A stretch of DNA of 14,000 nt from Neocallimastix lanati (nom. inval.) (GCA_016946835.1 JACVTC010000022.1:441001-455000); one strand, 5' to 3'; positions 1 through 9,659 are shown, numbered from the stretch's first letter. Notes: generated by a model not told the origin, from the sequence alone. Made by a program: numbers and translations.

Positions 1-433
1 ATGAATAATTTAATTTTGGGATATAGATTCTTGTATAATATATTAAAAAATGAGCACAGAGGTGTAAGAAATTTAGTAACCAATATGTTGGTATCAATAA
101 CGAAAAATCACTACAAAGTTAAAGATGAATTTATGCATGAAACAATGGTTACTATTAAGAACTTAATTAAAATTTTGGAAAAAGATGATGACGTACTTTA
201 TTATAGAGTATGTGAATAGTAAATTATATAATATTATATAGATTATTATATAAATTTATTAATTTTTTTAATAACCAAATTAATAAAGAAAATAGATATA
301 TTGAATTTAATATGCAACTTAAGTTGTATTATAAATGATAAATCCATTGAGCATGATACTATTAAAATATTATTAAATCATTGGAGAGATTTAAATGATG
401 AAACTAGAATTGTTTCTATTAATCTTATAAAGG

Positions 434-467
<34 letters not shown>

Positions 468-971
468 ACAAAATTTTATTAATATTAAATATTTTAAAAA
501 TAATTTGGTATATTTAGTATATAATTAATAACAAAAAAAAATTTTTTTTTTATTTATTCGATTATATAATTAATCAGTTTATGGGTGAATGTGGCGTAAC
601 AGAAATTATTAATGGTCTTTCTACTGATAAAAATGACAAATCTGAGAGTAATAACAAATAATTACTATAAAATATTTAATAAAAAAGAAATATTTTTATA
701 ATGATCATTAATATTATTTTTTTTTTTCCTTTTTTTAAATCGTAATATTATATTATTATTATTATTATTATTATTTTTTTTTTTTTTTTTTTTTATTAAA
801 AAAAAAATAGATTCCATAAACATTATGGTTGAAATTGCAAGTCTAATGAGCAATCCAGAATATACGGAAAAGGCAGAATTAAATGAATTATTAAATTGGT
901 ACTTTGAAAAAATAAAAGAAATAAAAATTACAAAAACTGAAAGTAAAAGTAAAAATCTAAACCAAACTTGA
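1..971 (+). CDS. C-terminal part of a HEAT/ARM-like helical-repeat protein (5' truncated by window)
   Basis: Four exons join in frame: 1-207, 289-432, 578-647 and 811-971 (stop TGA 969-971). The introns are 81, 145 and 163 nt with donors GTATGT (208), GTATTA (433) and GTAATA (648), each ending in AG; the phases are 0, 0 and 1. The visible 193 residues are amphipathic helices with HEAT-repeat character, for example ILNLICNLSCIIND, TRIVSINLIKFMGECGV and INIMVEIASLMSNPEYTEKA, and end in a Lys-rich tail. HEAT/ARM repeats generally act as protein-binding scaffolds; no specific family is recognised. The ATG at base 1 may be an internal Met, because the sequence enters mid-repeat and the exon could continue upstream. 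The clean rejoining of four exons with no internal stop argues for a real gene. The exact product is unknown. Confidence 0.7.
433..577 (+). other. Intron with a 27-A homopolymer next to its donor
   Basis: This phase-0 GTATTA...CAG intron lies within the helical-repeat gene. A run of 27 A (438-464) begins five bases inside the donor, and the acceptor follows TTTATTTATTCGATT-type sequence. Reading through it would end translation quickly. Confidence 0.65.
648..810 (+). other. Intron carrying a TTA microsatellite and T tract
   Basis: This phase-1 intron has donor GTAATA and acceptor TAG after an A-rich run. It holds about nine TTA units (748-775) followed by a long T tract (774-794). It joins codon base A (647) to AT (811-812), giving Asn. 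That keeps exon 4 open from its first base to the TGA stop. Confidence 0.6.
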
Positions 972-1078
972 ATAACCAATAATATTTATAATTAATAACA
1001 GTTAATAATTAAAAATTAAATATAAAAATAAAATATCAAAAAAAAAATTTTTTTTTTCTATTGAAAATTATATAAATA

Positions 1079-1118
<40 letters not shown>

Positions 1119-1120
1119 AT

Positions 1121-1218
1121 TATTTTATAATCAATATTTTATAATCAATATTTTATAATCAATATTTTATAATCAATATTTTATAATCAATATTTTATAA
1201 TCAAAATTTTATAATTAA
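1121..1218. repeat. 14-bp tandem repeat, six perfect copies plus one degenerate
   Basis: The unit TATTTTATAATCAA repeats perfectly six times, at 1121, 1135, 1149, 1163, 1177 and 1191. It is followed by one copy with two changes (1205-1218). The perfect identity of the copies suggests recent expansion or ongoing homogenisation. Confidence 0.95.
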
Positions 1219-1224
1219 AATTTA

Positions 1225-1279
1225 TTATCATTTATTATTTATTATTATTTATTATTTATTATATATTATTTAATTATTT

Positions 1280-1316
<37 letters not shown>

Positions 1317-1375
1317 TTATTTATTATTTATTATTTATTATTTATTATTTTATATTTATTATTTATTATTTATAT
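1225..1375. repeat. TTTA / TTATTTA simple-sequence block
   Basis: This is an imperfect run of ATT, TTATTTA and TTTA units, including about eight uninterrupted TTTA units near 1284-1316. It shows no coding potential. Confidence 0.85.
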
Positions 1376-1739
1376 TATAAATAATAATTCATTACTCATT
1401 TTTTAATTTTAAATATTTTTTTTTTTTTTTTATTTTAAAAAAATTTATTACTAACTTTTTGTATTGTTTGTTTTTATAAAAAAAAAAAATTCTGATAGTA
1501 TATTTATATTTTTCCAATTGTATATTTATTTCATTTATTTGTTTTAATTAATTTTTAATTTATTTATTTGGTGAAAATATTTTTTTTTTTATAATCTTAA
1601 ATAGATTTATTAATTTTATATCCGTTTCAGTGAATATTTTAAAATTAAAATATAAAATATAAAAATAAATAATAAATTATAATAAAAAAGAAAACGAGAA
1701 GGAGAAAGAAGAAATTTACATAGTATTAATTTTACTAAA

Positions 1740-3436
1740 ATGAATATTGAAAAACTTCAAAATGAGGTTGATTATTTCAGTTCATTTGATGAGGAATATT
1801 GCTAATATATTATATTATATAACCTTAAATTTAGCTTTATGTATTATATACTGAAAATTCTGTAAAATTATATATATATAATTTATTTTTAGTAACAAAA
1901 ATGAATAAAATTCTTAATAGTAAACATAAAGACAAAGATATAAACAATTACTTAAATAATGATAATAATATTAATGAATCTGGAAGCAATAAAAATGATA
2001 ACAAAATATTAAATAATCATACTAAAAATAATTAAAATATCTATTAATTGAACTTTTTTTTTTTTTTTTTTATAAATATTAGTTAATGAAAATGAAAATT
2101 CTAAATTAAAAATCAATTCCCAAAATGAATTAAAAAATATTTAATTAAATATAGTTAATAGAAAACAAATACCAAATAATGAAAACAATTATTCAAAGAA
2201 AAAAGATTTAAGCACAATCCCTACATCAGATAAAAAATTAAATTCAAATAAAAAAGATAATGTTTTTGACTGTTTAAAATGGATTAAATTTCAATTTACA
2301 ATATTATGATACTATAAATCTTATATTAATTAAATTATATCGTATACTACCCTCATTTATTGAACCTTAATTAAAGAAAAACTGGAATGAAAAATTATCA
2401 TTATTCTTTAAAGCATTATTTTCTAATATAATGAAATCATCTATTACTGATGATACAAAAAAATTAATAATAATGAAAATAATCAAAATAAATCTAAATA
2501 ATAATAATAAATTTTCAAATTTATTATATTTCTTAAATAATATACATTATATAGATACATTCCTTCAATTATTATTTATTTGTTTAAAAAAAATAAAATG
2601 ATATAAATTCAATTAGTAATAAATATTCTAACAGTATAATTAGCGATTAGGATTCGAAATACAATGGATACACTATATTTAAATTTATATTTTTAAATAT
2701 TAAATCATTATTTATATATAATGATCAAAGAGATTTAAATAATGATTCATCTTCAAAAATACATTTAATATAAAATGATTCGGAAGAAAAAAGTTTAAAA
2801 ACATTGCAAGAAAAAATTTCATTAAATATAACTCACCAAAATAAAGAATCCTTCTCTAAAGTTATTGGAAAACCAGCTTTATGTATAAGTGAATGCACCG
2901 AAAATAGTAATTATAAATAATTTTAAACAATAATATAATATCATGTATTAAGAATTCATATATTAAATTTTTAAACTTTTATAAATATATAATATAATTC
3001 ATAATATTTATAGTTAATGAATGCAATAAGCTTGAAAAATATCAAATTATAGATGATATTTTATACTTTTTAAAAGAATTAACTAATATTCAAGCATAAA
3101 ACCAACTTAGCCATTTCCTGCTCTAGATTAATAAAATCAAGTTAGTATCAATATAATTATTTTAATTTTTCATTTCATTAAATTAAAAAATTTTGCTGTA
3201 TATTTCGTATGCTAATATTTTTTTTTATATAAATATTTTTAAAGAAAAAATCCATGAAGAATTTAGAAATAAAGGCAGAATCGTATTATTGCATAATCTT
3301 GGACCAAAAAATTTTAGAGAAACATTAAATCTATTATCAACAAGAAATTTATTTATTCATTTATTTCTTTTTACCAGTTGGACATACTTCACAACTTTCT
3401 TTTGATGCAACCAATGATAATATTTATGTTAAATAA
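1740..3436 (+). pseudogene. Decayed multi-exon gene of unknown function
   Basis: Coding-like segments run at 1740-1800, 1893-about 2030, 2083-2906, 3014-about 3144 and 3245-3436. The frames extend far beyond chance for this composition and include lengthy stretches such as KALFSNIMKSSITDDTKK and EKYQIIDDILYFLKEL. They are interrupted by TAA 2142, TAA 2368, TAG 2648, TAA 2771, TAA 3097 and TAG 3124, and by frameshifts near 2270-2281, in an A8 run (2586-2593) and near 3350. Some introns survive: 2907-3013 (GTAATT...TAG) is phase-consistent. Others are damaged: 1801 begins GC, and no GT donor is found near 2030. Asn/Lys/Ser-rich sequence comes first and a helical region follows. No family is recognised. 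TAA/TAG read as Gln is an alternative, but the frameshifts and splice damage favour a dead gene. Confidence 0.55.
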
Positions 3437-4389
3437 AATCAATGATGAAATTTTCATCTACAGTCCTTTTTTTTTAATATCTTTTTTTTCTTAATCAATA
3501 TATTATTAATTAGTAAAAAATATATATAATATTTTATCATATATATCTTTTAATTATTTTCTTTTTAATTAATCATATTTTTTTATTTCTCAATTATATT
3601 TTATTTTTTATATTTACCACATAATAGAGAAAAATTCTTTCTATTTATACATAAATAAATTAAATAATAATAATATATTTTCATGTCTTTAATCTTTTTT
3701 TTTTTTATATATATTTAATTAAGTTAGACTTTTTTAGCACTTATTTTATCTTTATGAAATTGGCTTAAAATTATCTAATTAATTTTAGTAAAACGAAAAT
3801 GATTTATTAAAATATTTTAATTATCAATCTCTTAAAGGCTATTAAAAATTAATAATTTAGGTTCTTTTATCAAATTCTTAAACATTTTAAATATAATTAT
3901 TTAACTTCTTTACATTCATTTTAAAATAAAAAAATAAATCAATTTGTATGTAGATTTCCATTTTATTGAATCTTATTCTTATGGGTTTTAAATTCCATAA
4001 TTTAAAATTAATAATTAAATTATTTTTTTAGCAAAAAAAATAATAATAATAAAAGAATAAAATTGGTAAAAAACTCTGAAGTTTTTAATTAAATCCATGA
4101 ATAAAAAATATAATAATTATGAAATAACGTTTATAAAAATAGCACTTAATAAAATTAAACATATAATTAAACATACTTATTTTATTTTTTTGCCATCTAA
4201 TTTTATTTTAGCAATAAATAAAAATTTAATAAATTGTTTTCTTGTTATGTCATAGTACTATAAGCCACTTTTAAATTTGAAGAAACATCATCTATCTCAA
4301 ATATCTGAATTTTAAAATATTGATAATTTTTTTAATTAATTACATTTTTTTATTAATATATTAATAATTTACATAGATTTATTAAATTA
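3437..4389. other. AT-rich spacer, nothing recognised
   Basis: Both strands are dense in stops and carry T and A tracts. No conserved reading frame, RNA gene or ordered repeat is visible. Part of it may be the decayed 3' continuation of the upstream broken gene, but no frame supports this. Confidence 0.6.
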
Positions 4390-4397
4390 AATTTGGT
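4390..4397. repeat. Target-site duplication, left copy
   Basis: AATTTGGT is identical to 5199-5206 on the far side of the inverted-repeat element. The match stops at both of its ends: A versus C before it, A versus G after it. An 8-bp duplication is the length typical of hAT-superfamily insertion. Confidence 0.65.
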
Positions 4398-4408
4398 AGG
4401 GGGAGGAG

Positions 4409-4521
4409 CATTTCGCAAAATTTCATTTCCGGAAAGTTTCATTTCGGAAAATTTACATAAAAAGTTTCATTTCGCAAAATTTTTAATAAATAAATAAATT
4501 AATAATAAAATAAATAAATAA
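4409..4521 (+). repeat. Left subterminal inverted repeat with four CATTTCG boxes
   Basis: Boxes start at 4409, 4424, 4440 and 4468, each about CATTTCSSAAARTTT. The block 4455-4467 looks like a left-arm-specific duplication or insertion, because the fourth box plus its TAATAAATAAA tail is the better partner for the inner part of the right arm. Confidence 0.75.
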
Positions 4522-4754
4522 TATATATAATTTAAATAAAAAACTAAATAAATAAAAATAAATAATTAATTGATCATTTTACACCTTTTAAGTCCTTGCG
4601 CAGTATTTTAAAAATCTTAAACTGCTAATAAATTTTTTGAATAAAAGAAATATTTATAAATAATTCAGTAAAAAAAAAAAAAAAAAAAGATGAGGACATC
4701 ATAAAAAAGGGAGTTAAAAGTAGCACAAAATTAGGATGATTTTAGGTGGTATCT

Positions 4755-5140
4755 ATTTTTTTATTTTATATTTTATATTTTATATTTTATATTTTATATT
4801 TTATATTTTATATTTTTTATTTTTATTTTATATTTTTTTTTTTATTTTATATTTTATATTTTATATTTTTATTTTATATTTTTTATATTTTTTTTTATTT
4901 TTTTTTATTTTTTATTTTATATTTTTTATTTTTATTTTTTATTTTTTATATTTTTTATATTTTTTTTTTATTTTTTATTTTATATTTTTTATTTTATATT
5001 TTTTATTTTTATTTTTTTTTTTTTTTGTTTTTTATTTTTTATTTTTATATTTTTTATTTTATATTTTATAATTCTTTTTTTTTTTTTATTTTTTTATTAT
5101 TTATTTATTTATTTATTTTATTATTTATTTATCTATTTAT
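4755..5140. repeat. T/A-only low-complexity core of the element
   Basis: About 390 bases consist of TTTTATA, TTTTTATTTT and TTTA units with almost no G or C. Long Phe/Tyr/Ile/Leu frames on the + strand are a by-product of this composition and are not genes. Confidence 0.9.
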
Positions 5141-5188
5141 TAAAATTTTGCGAAATGAAACTTTTCTGAAATGAATTTTTGCGAAATG
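5087..5188 (-). repeat. Right subterminal inverted repeat with three CATTTCG boxes
   Basis: Read on the minus strand, boxes start at 5188, 5173 and 5157, followed by TAATAAATAGATAAATAAA-type sequence. This mirrors the left arm in order and spacing. Confidence 0.75.
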
Positions 5189-5198
5189 ACACACACTC

Positions 5199-5206
5199 AA
5201 TTTGGT
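5199..5206. repeat. Target-site duplication, right copy
   Basis: AATTTGGT is a direct repeat of 4390-4397, immediately outside the right end of the inverted-repeat element. Confidence 0.65.
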
Positions 5207-5394
5207 GTATTAATATAAATAAATGTAATGCTTACATAAATATTTATTTATTTTTATTTATATAATTATTTAAATAATTAAATTATTTCTATATAATAAA
5301 AATAAGAAATATATATTCAAAATAAAATGTTTAAGAGTAACGAATTTATGGTTTATAATAATGTCAACTTTATTAATATATTTTATAATAAAGA

Positions 5395-6130
5395 ATTAAT
5401 AGCAATTATTCTAAATTAAATGTTTTTATAATATTATTTTGTGGCTTGTTTATCATGTATATTATAATATGTTTCAATACACAATTGAAATTTATTTTTC
5501 ATAGATTTCACATATTCTAAAACTTATTTGTAAATAATTAATACTGTCTTGAGATTCAATAATTCAGTTAATATTATCTTGTTGGCTAAATTTTGCTAAT
5601 TTTCTCTATTTTCTCTATTTTTATTTATTTCCAAAATAAATATGATTTTTAAATAATCAGCATAATGAATTAGTTAATATTTTTCTTTTAATATTATATG
5701 TTCTTTAATCTATGTTGCCTCCAAAAGTCCAAATTTCTAAAAGGACTTATATAGTTAATTTTCTTATCATTAAAATATTAATGGTAGTAGTTTAATAATT
5801 ATAATTTCTTGAATGCTTTTCAATCAATAAGTATAGTTCATACCTGGATAAATGTCATTTATATTATATATTACCCATAACAATATATATTAATTTATTA
5901 TATCATTCATCATAAAAAATTTCATTATAATTATAAAATTAGTTATTAACTAAACCAATTTCACTTAAGGTTTAATAATACTATTATTGTTAAAATGTAT
6001 CCATTTCACTCTTGGAATTAATTTTCTTTTATATTTCCCTTGAATATTTAAATTATTTTGTATTTAATCTCCTTTATTAATGTATTGTGGCTTATATATA
6101 ATTTATATTACATTATATTTCAATACTCTA
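5395..6130 (-). pseudogene. Possible decayed transposon-like coding relic
   Basis: G+C here is visibly higher than in the neighbouring spacer, and both strands show unusually long runs between stops. The clearest are on the minus strand at about 5437-5670. They include the fragments IILTELLNLKTVL, VLEYVKSMKNKFQLCIETYY and YADYLKIIFILEIN, separated by single TAA/TAG codons. The pattern of LNLK, then EYVKxxKxKF, then a helix faintly recalls the capsid (gag) region of LTR retroelements, but no zinc knuckle, protease or polymerase motif is seen. Further upstream on that strand (about 5960-6100) is VKWIHFNNNSIIKP, also broken. The + strand also reads as long stretches split by stops, so even the strand is uncertain. 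This is a weak call. Confidence 0.25.
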
Positions 6131-6657
6131 ACAAAAATACTATTATTAATAATTTTAATTAATAAAATATTACCTTAATTAACTTTATTGAAATATGTTA
6201 TTATAAATGATATTTACTTTTTTTGATATTTACTATTTTTCATAATTATAATTTAATATTTAATTTATATTATATAGTTCATTTATATATTTCAAATTTT
6301 ATAATTTTTTATTTTCAATTCTTATTATTTAAATAAAGATAATATATATTAAAGTAAAAATCTTTCATTTAAAAGAAATAAAATAAAAGATTTTATTAAA
6401 TATTATTTAATCAATAAGAATTATAAAATAAAACTTATATTCATTTCGAAAAAAAAATAGTAAAAATTGTTTAACATTTAATATTTATAAATTATATAAT
6501 ATTTTTTTTTTTTTTTTTTATTAAAGTTAAATAATACATCAAATAAATTTATATTCAATTAGCCTTTTTCATTTTCATTTTCTTTTCTTTTTTTTTTTTT
6601 TTATTCTATAAGAAATTAAAGATTATATAAACTACATTTTATTAAATTTTTATTCTG

Positions 6658-6695
<38 letters not shown>

Positions 6696-7337
6696 TAATA
6701 ATTTTTAATATTAATACTATACTTAAATTCAAAAAACTATGAATAATAAATTAATAAATCATTTCATATTATAATTTTAAAAATATTTATAATAAAATCT
6801 TTCAATTAGTATTAATATATTTTTTTAATATTAATATAAAAAATAGTTATAAATTCGAAGATTTTAATAATAAATCACAATTTTTATATAATCATAAGTC
6901 AATATAATTTTTGATATAAATTTTAAAATTTCGTGAATATTAGATAATAAGACAGTATAAGTAAAAATAAATCATTAATTTTCAATATATATATATATAT
7001 GTAAAAAAAAAAAAAAAAAGAAAAAAAAGATAAATATAAAATAATAACATTATTAACAAATAAATAAAATTCTTTTGGCAATAAGTCAATACTAAATATT
7101 AAAATTAAATTGAAACTTTTAGTACAATTTTAATTAAAGAAATTTATTATACATCAAAGACATTTTTTATTATCAATTTTATTTATTTTAATATTATTGT
7201 TTTTATGATATTTTACTAATTTAAAAATATAAATGTATATTTTAAAAATTATTATATTTATATTATAATTATCTATGTTTTATATATACATATATATATA
7301 TTTAAACTAAATAAATAAAATAAAAGTATAATATAAA
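6131..7337. other. AT-rich spacer upstream of RPT4
   Basis: No reading frame or RNA gene is seen. It contains T tracts (about 6502-6519 and 6588-6602), T27 followed by A11 (6658-6695), and an A tract (7003-7019). TATATATA-type sequence at 7276-7301 lies about 40-60 bases upstream of the RPT4 start and could include its core promoter, though such sequence is common in this genome. Confidence 0.55.
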
Positions 7338-9424
7338 ATGGAATCCACATCAACTGCAGCACCAGGAGATGATAGAAGATCAAAAGCTCTTGCTGAATAC
7401 AGAAAGAAATTATTGGAACACAGGGAATTAGATGAAAAAGTTAAAGAAGGTTAATATATTCAAAATAATATATAGATAATTTGAGATCATATTAAATTAG
7501 ATTTTAAATTAATAATTCACCTTATCAAATAAACTAAATAATATAGATCAAATAAAATTTATTTACATATTGAAAGGAAAAAATGAATTAATTATTAATT
7601 TAATTTAATAACAAATTTTAAAAATAACAAATATTTAAAATTATCATATAAAAGTCCGTCTTGGACTTCGTAAGTTAGAAAAAGATTATGAAAAATCCGA
7701 AGAAGATATTAAAGCATTACAAAGTGTTGGTCAAATTATTGGAGAAGTATTAAAACAATTATCTGATGATAAATGTAATTGTTTAATATTTATTTAAATC
7801 TATATATATATATTTAAAAAATACGATCGTTTTAAAAATATAATATTTTAAAAAATATTACTAATAAAACAATAAACAAAATAATAATAATTTAATTTAA
7901 AAAAAAAAAATAGTTATTGTTAAAGCTTCTAGTGGACCACGTTATGTAGTTGGTTGTAGAAACAAAGTTCCAAAAGAAAAATTAAAGCAAGGTACTCGTG
8001 TATCATTAGATATGACTACATTAACTATTATGAGAGTATTACCAAGAGAAGTTGATCCATTAGTTTATAATATGTCTATTGAAGATCCAGGTGATATTTC
8101 ATTCGCTGGTATTGGTGGTTTAAGTGAACAAATTCGTGAGTTAAGAGAAGTAATGCAAATACTAAGACATTATAATGATATACATAATATATCTATATAT
8201 ATAATTATTTAAAGATTTATAAACTCATTATATAAAAAAAATAATATATACATTAATGCTCATAATAAAAAATTAAAGGTTATTGAATTGCCATTACTAA
8301 ATCCAGAATTATTTTTACGTGTTGGTATTAAGCCACCAAAAGGTGTTCTTCTTTATGGTCCACCTGGTACTGGTAAAACTCTTTTGGCTAGAGCTGTTGC
8401 TAGTACTTTAGATTGTAATTTCCTTAAAGTTGTTTCTAGTGCTATTGTCGATAAATATATTGGTGAAAGTGCTAGACTTGTAAGAGAAATGTTTGGATAT
8501 GCTAAAGAACATGAACCTTGTATTATATTTATGGATGAAATTGATGCTATTGGTGGTAGACGTTTCTCAGAAGGTACTTCAGCTGATCGTGAAATTCAAA
8601 GAACTTTAATGGAAGTAAGTAAAATGTTTTAAATAAATTAAAAATTATATTATATTTATTATTAGAATATATGATTTAATAAAAAATTGTTTTTTTTTAT
8701 TATATATTTATTATTTCTTTTTTTTATTATTTATGAAAATAAAAAAATTAATGTATAAATAATTCATTTTGAAATAAAGCTTTTAAATCAAATGGATGGT
8801 TTCGATTATCTTGGACAAACTAAATTAATTATGGCTACTAACAGACCAGATACCCTTGATCCTGCTTTACTTAGACCTGGTAGACTTGACAGAAAAATTG
8901 AAATTCCACTTCCAAATGAACAAGGTTGTATGGAAATTTTAAAAATTCATTCTGCTAAAATCACAAAGCATGGTGAAATAGGTAACTATCATATCATTGA
9001 ATTATAATTATATTTAATATATAAATTTATAAATTTAAAAATATTATTTAAAACTTTATAATTATTTTAAATATTATATATTAAATAAATTTAATAATTT
9101 AATGTGATATTTTGATAAATATTAAATATTAGATTATGAAGCTATTGTTAAGCTAGCTGATGGGTTCAATGGTGCTGATTTAAGAAATGTTTGTACTGAA
9201 GCAGGTAGATAACTAAACAAAATTATTTAAATAATTATTGTTTAATTTTATTATAAAGATTAATAATATAATTAATATTTGTAAAAAATATATATATATT
9301 AGGTATGTTTGCTATTCGTGACGAACGTGATTACGTAATTCAAGATGACTTTATGAAAGCAGTACGAAAAGTAGCTGATGTTAAGAAATTAGAAACCAAA
9401 TTAGATTACAGTAATAAGATCTAG
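7338..9424 (+). CDS. RPT4: 26S proteasome regulatory ATPase subunit Rpt4 (PSMC6/p42)
   Basis: Seven exons (7338-7449, 7655-7774, 7914-8149, 8279-8614, 8780-8981, 9133-9204 and 9303-9424) give 1200 nt, 399 residues, ending in TAG. Human PSMC6 is 389 residues. The product is one of six AAA+ ATPases of the 19S base that unfold ubiquitinated proteins and thread them into the 20S core. It shows an N-terminal coiled coil (about 16-65, with [13 protein letters not shown]), an OB domain (about 75-130), Walker A GPPGTGKT (183-190), pore loop KYIG (215-218), Walker B IIFMDE (238-243), sensor-1 Asn in ATNRPD (N289), arginine fingers R300 and R303, and GFNGADLRN near the C-terminal helical domain. The tail lacks an HbYX motif, as expected for Rpt4. 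All residues expected for ATP hydrolysis are present. The start matches the family N-terminus and sits in A-rich context. Confidence 0.97.
7450..7654 (+). other. RPT4 intron 1
   Basis: A 205-nt phase-1 intron, GTTAAT...AAAG. The split codon G|TC gives Val in the coiled coil; the frame then reads [14 protein letters not shown]. Confidence 0.9.
7775..7913 (+). other. RPT4 intron 2
   Basis: A 139-nt phase-1 intron, GTAATT...TAG. The split codon T|TT gives Phe of the conserved FIVKA motif. Confidence 0.9.
8150..8278 (+). other. RPT4 intron 3
   Basis: A 129-nt phase-0 intron, GTAATG...AAAG. It separates LRE from VIELPL just before the AAA+ core. Confidence 0.9.
8615..8779 (+). other. RPT4 intron 4
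   Basis: A 165-nt phase-0 intron with a consensus GTAAGT donor and AAAG acceptor. It lies inside the conserved [11 protein letters not shown] motif, so its boundaries are certain. Confidence 0.93.
8982..9132 (+). other. RPT4 intron 5
   Basis: A 151-nt phase-1 intron, GTAACT...TTAG. The split codon G|AT gives Asp in HGEIDYEAIV. Confidence 0.92.
9205..9302 (+). other. RPT4 intron 6
   Basis: A 98-nt phase-1 intron, GTAGAT...TTAG. The split codon G|GT gives Gly in TEAGMFAIR. Confidence 0.92.
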
Positions 9425-9603
9425 TTGTAATGATTAATTAAATAATATAATTGCAAAAAAATAATAATAGTAATAATAATAACAATAAAAAATACAATAA
9501 AATAAAATTATATATTTTTAATCATTTTATCAATTAATTCGCAAATTTTAATACTGTAAATTAATAAAAATTTTTAATAATAATCAATAAAAAAACTAAA
9601 TAA

Positions 9604-9608
<5 letters not shown>

Positions 9609-9657
<49 letters not shown>
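9609..9657 (+). repeat. 49-base uninterrupted A tract
   Basis: A pure run of 49 A lies about 185 bases after the RPT4 stop and just downstream of AATAAA-like signals. It is among the longest homopolymers in the window, so its assembled length is likely to be approximate. Confidence 0.9.

Positions 9658-9659
<2 letters not shown>

Larger units (their letters stand above)
972..1739. other. AT-rich spacer, no gene seen
   Basis: This is the 3' flank of the helical-repeat gene and the 5' flank of the decayed gene. It is almost pure A/T: a 29-A tract (1082-1110), a 14-bp tandem repeat (1121-1218), TTTA/TTATTTA repeats (1225-1375) and several T tracts. A purine-rich leader (1685-1715) just precedes the ATG at 1740. 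No reading frame or RNA gene is visible on either strand. Confidence 0.7.
4398..5198. mobile_element. Non-autonomous DNA transposon (MITE-like), 801 bp
   Basis: The ends carry inverted repeats. The 46 bases 4409-4454 match the reverse complement of 5143-5188 at about 42 of 46 positions. Each arm is built from CATTTCGCAAAA-type boxes. On the left they start at 4409, 4424, 4440 and 4468; on the right, read inverted, at 5188, 5173 and 5157, with the same 15/16-base spacing. The match continues inward through TAATAAATAAA sequence (about 4459-4521 against 5087-5157). The outermost 10-11 bases are G-rich on the strand reading inward (AGGGGGAGGAG and GAGTGTGTGT). The interior has about 200 bp of mixed sequence, then a block of almost pure T/A (4755-5140). 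No transposase is present, so movement would need one supplied in trans. The 8-bp flanking duplication and subterminal boxes suggest a hAT-type element; that class is inferred. Confidence 0.7.

Noticed and set aside
301-528. Single-exon reading frame from 301 to 528
   Set aside because: Its first part is exon 2 of the spliced gene; the Lys run and the rest come from reading into the 27-A intron tract.
665-979. Minus-strand frame of 104 codons with a hydrophobic start
   Set aside because: It is antisense to exon 4 and intron 3 of the helical-repeat gene, and its middle is poly-Lys/Asn from T and TTA tracts.
3193-3405. Independent small gene of 70 codons
   Set aside because: It begins in intron-like A/T sequence with a chance Met-like start. 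The coding-like part (from about 3245) continues the broken upstream gene.
1740-3436. A ciliate-type code (TAA/TAG = Gln) for the whole genome
   Set aside because: RPT4 and the other two spliced genes use CAA for Gln with no internal TAA or TAG over more than 900 codons, and the broken gene also has frameshifts.
4736-5174. Two overlapping + strand frames of 111 and 142 codons rich in Phe, Tyr, Ile and Leu, looking like membrane proteins
   Set aside because: They lie in almost pure T/A low-complexity DNA inside the transposon; any frame there stays open. There are no introns, no composition change and no recognisable motif.
9422-9432. RPT4 extended past TAG to the TGA at 9431 by readthrough of TAG and TAA
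   Set aside because: The protein already ends at the family's usual C-terminal position; the extra residues would add nothing recognisable.
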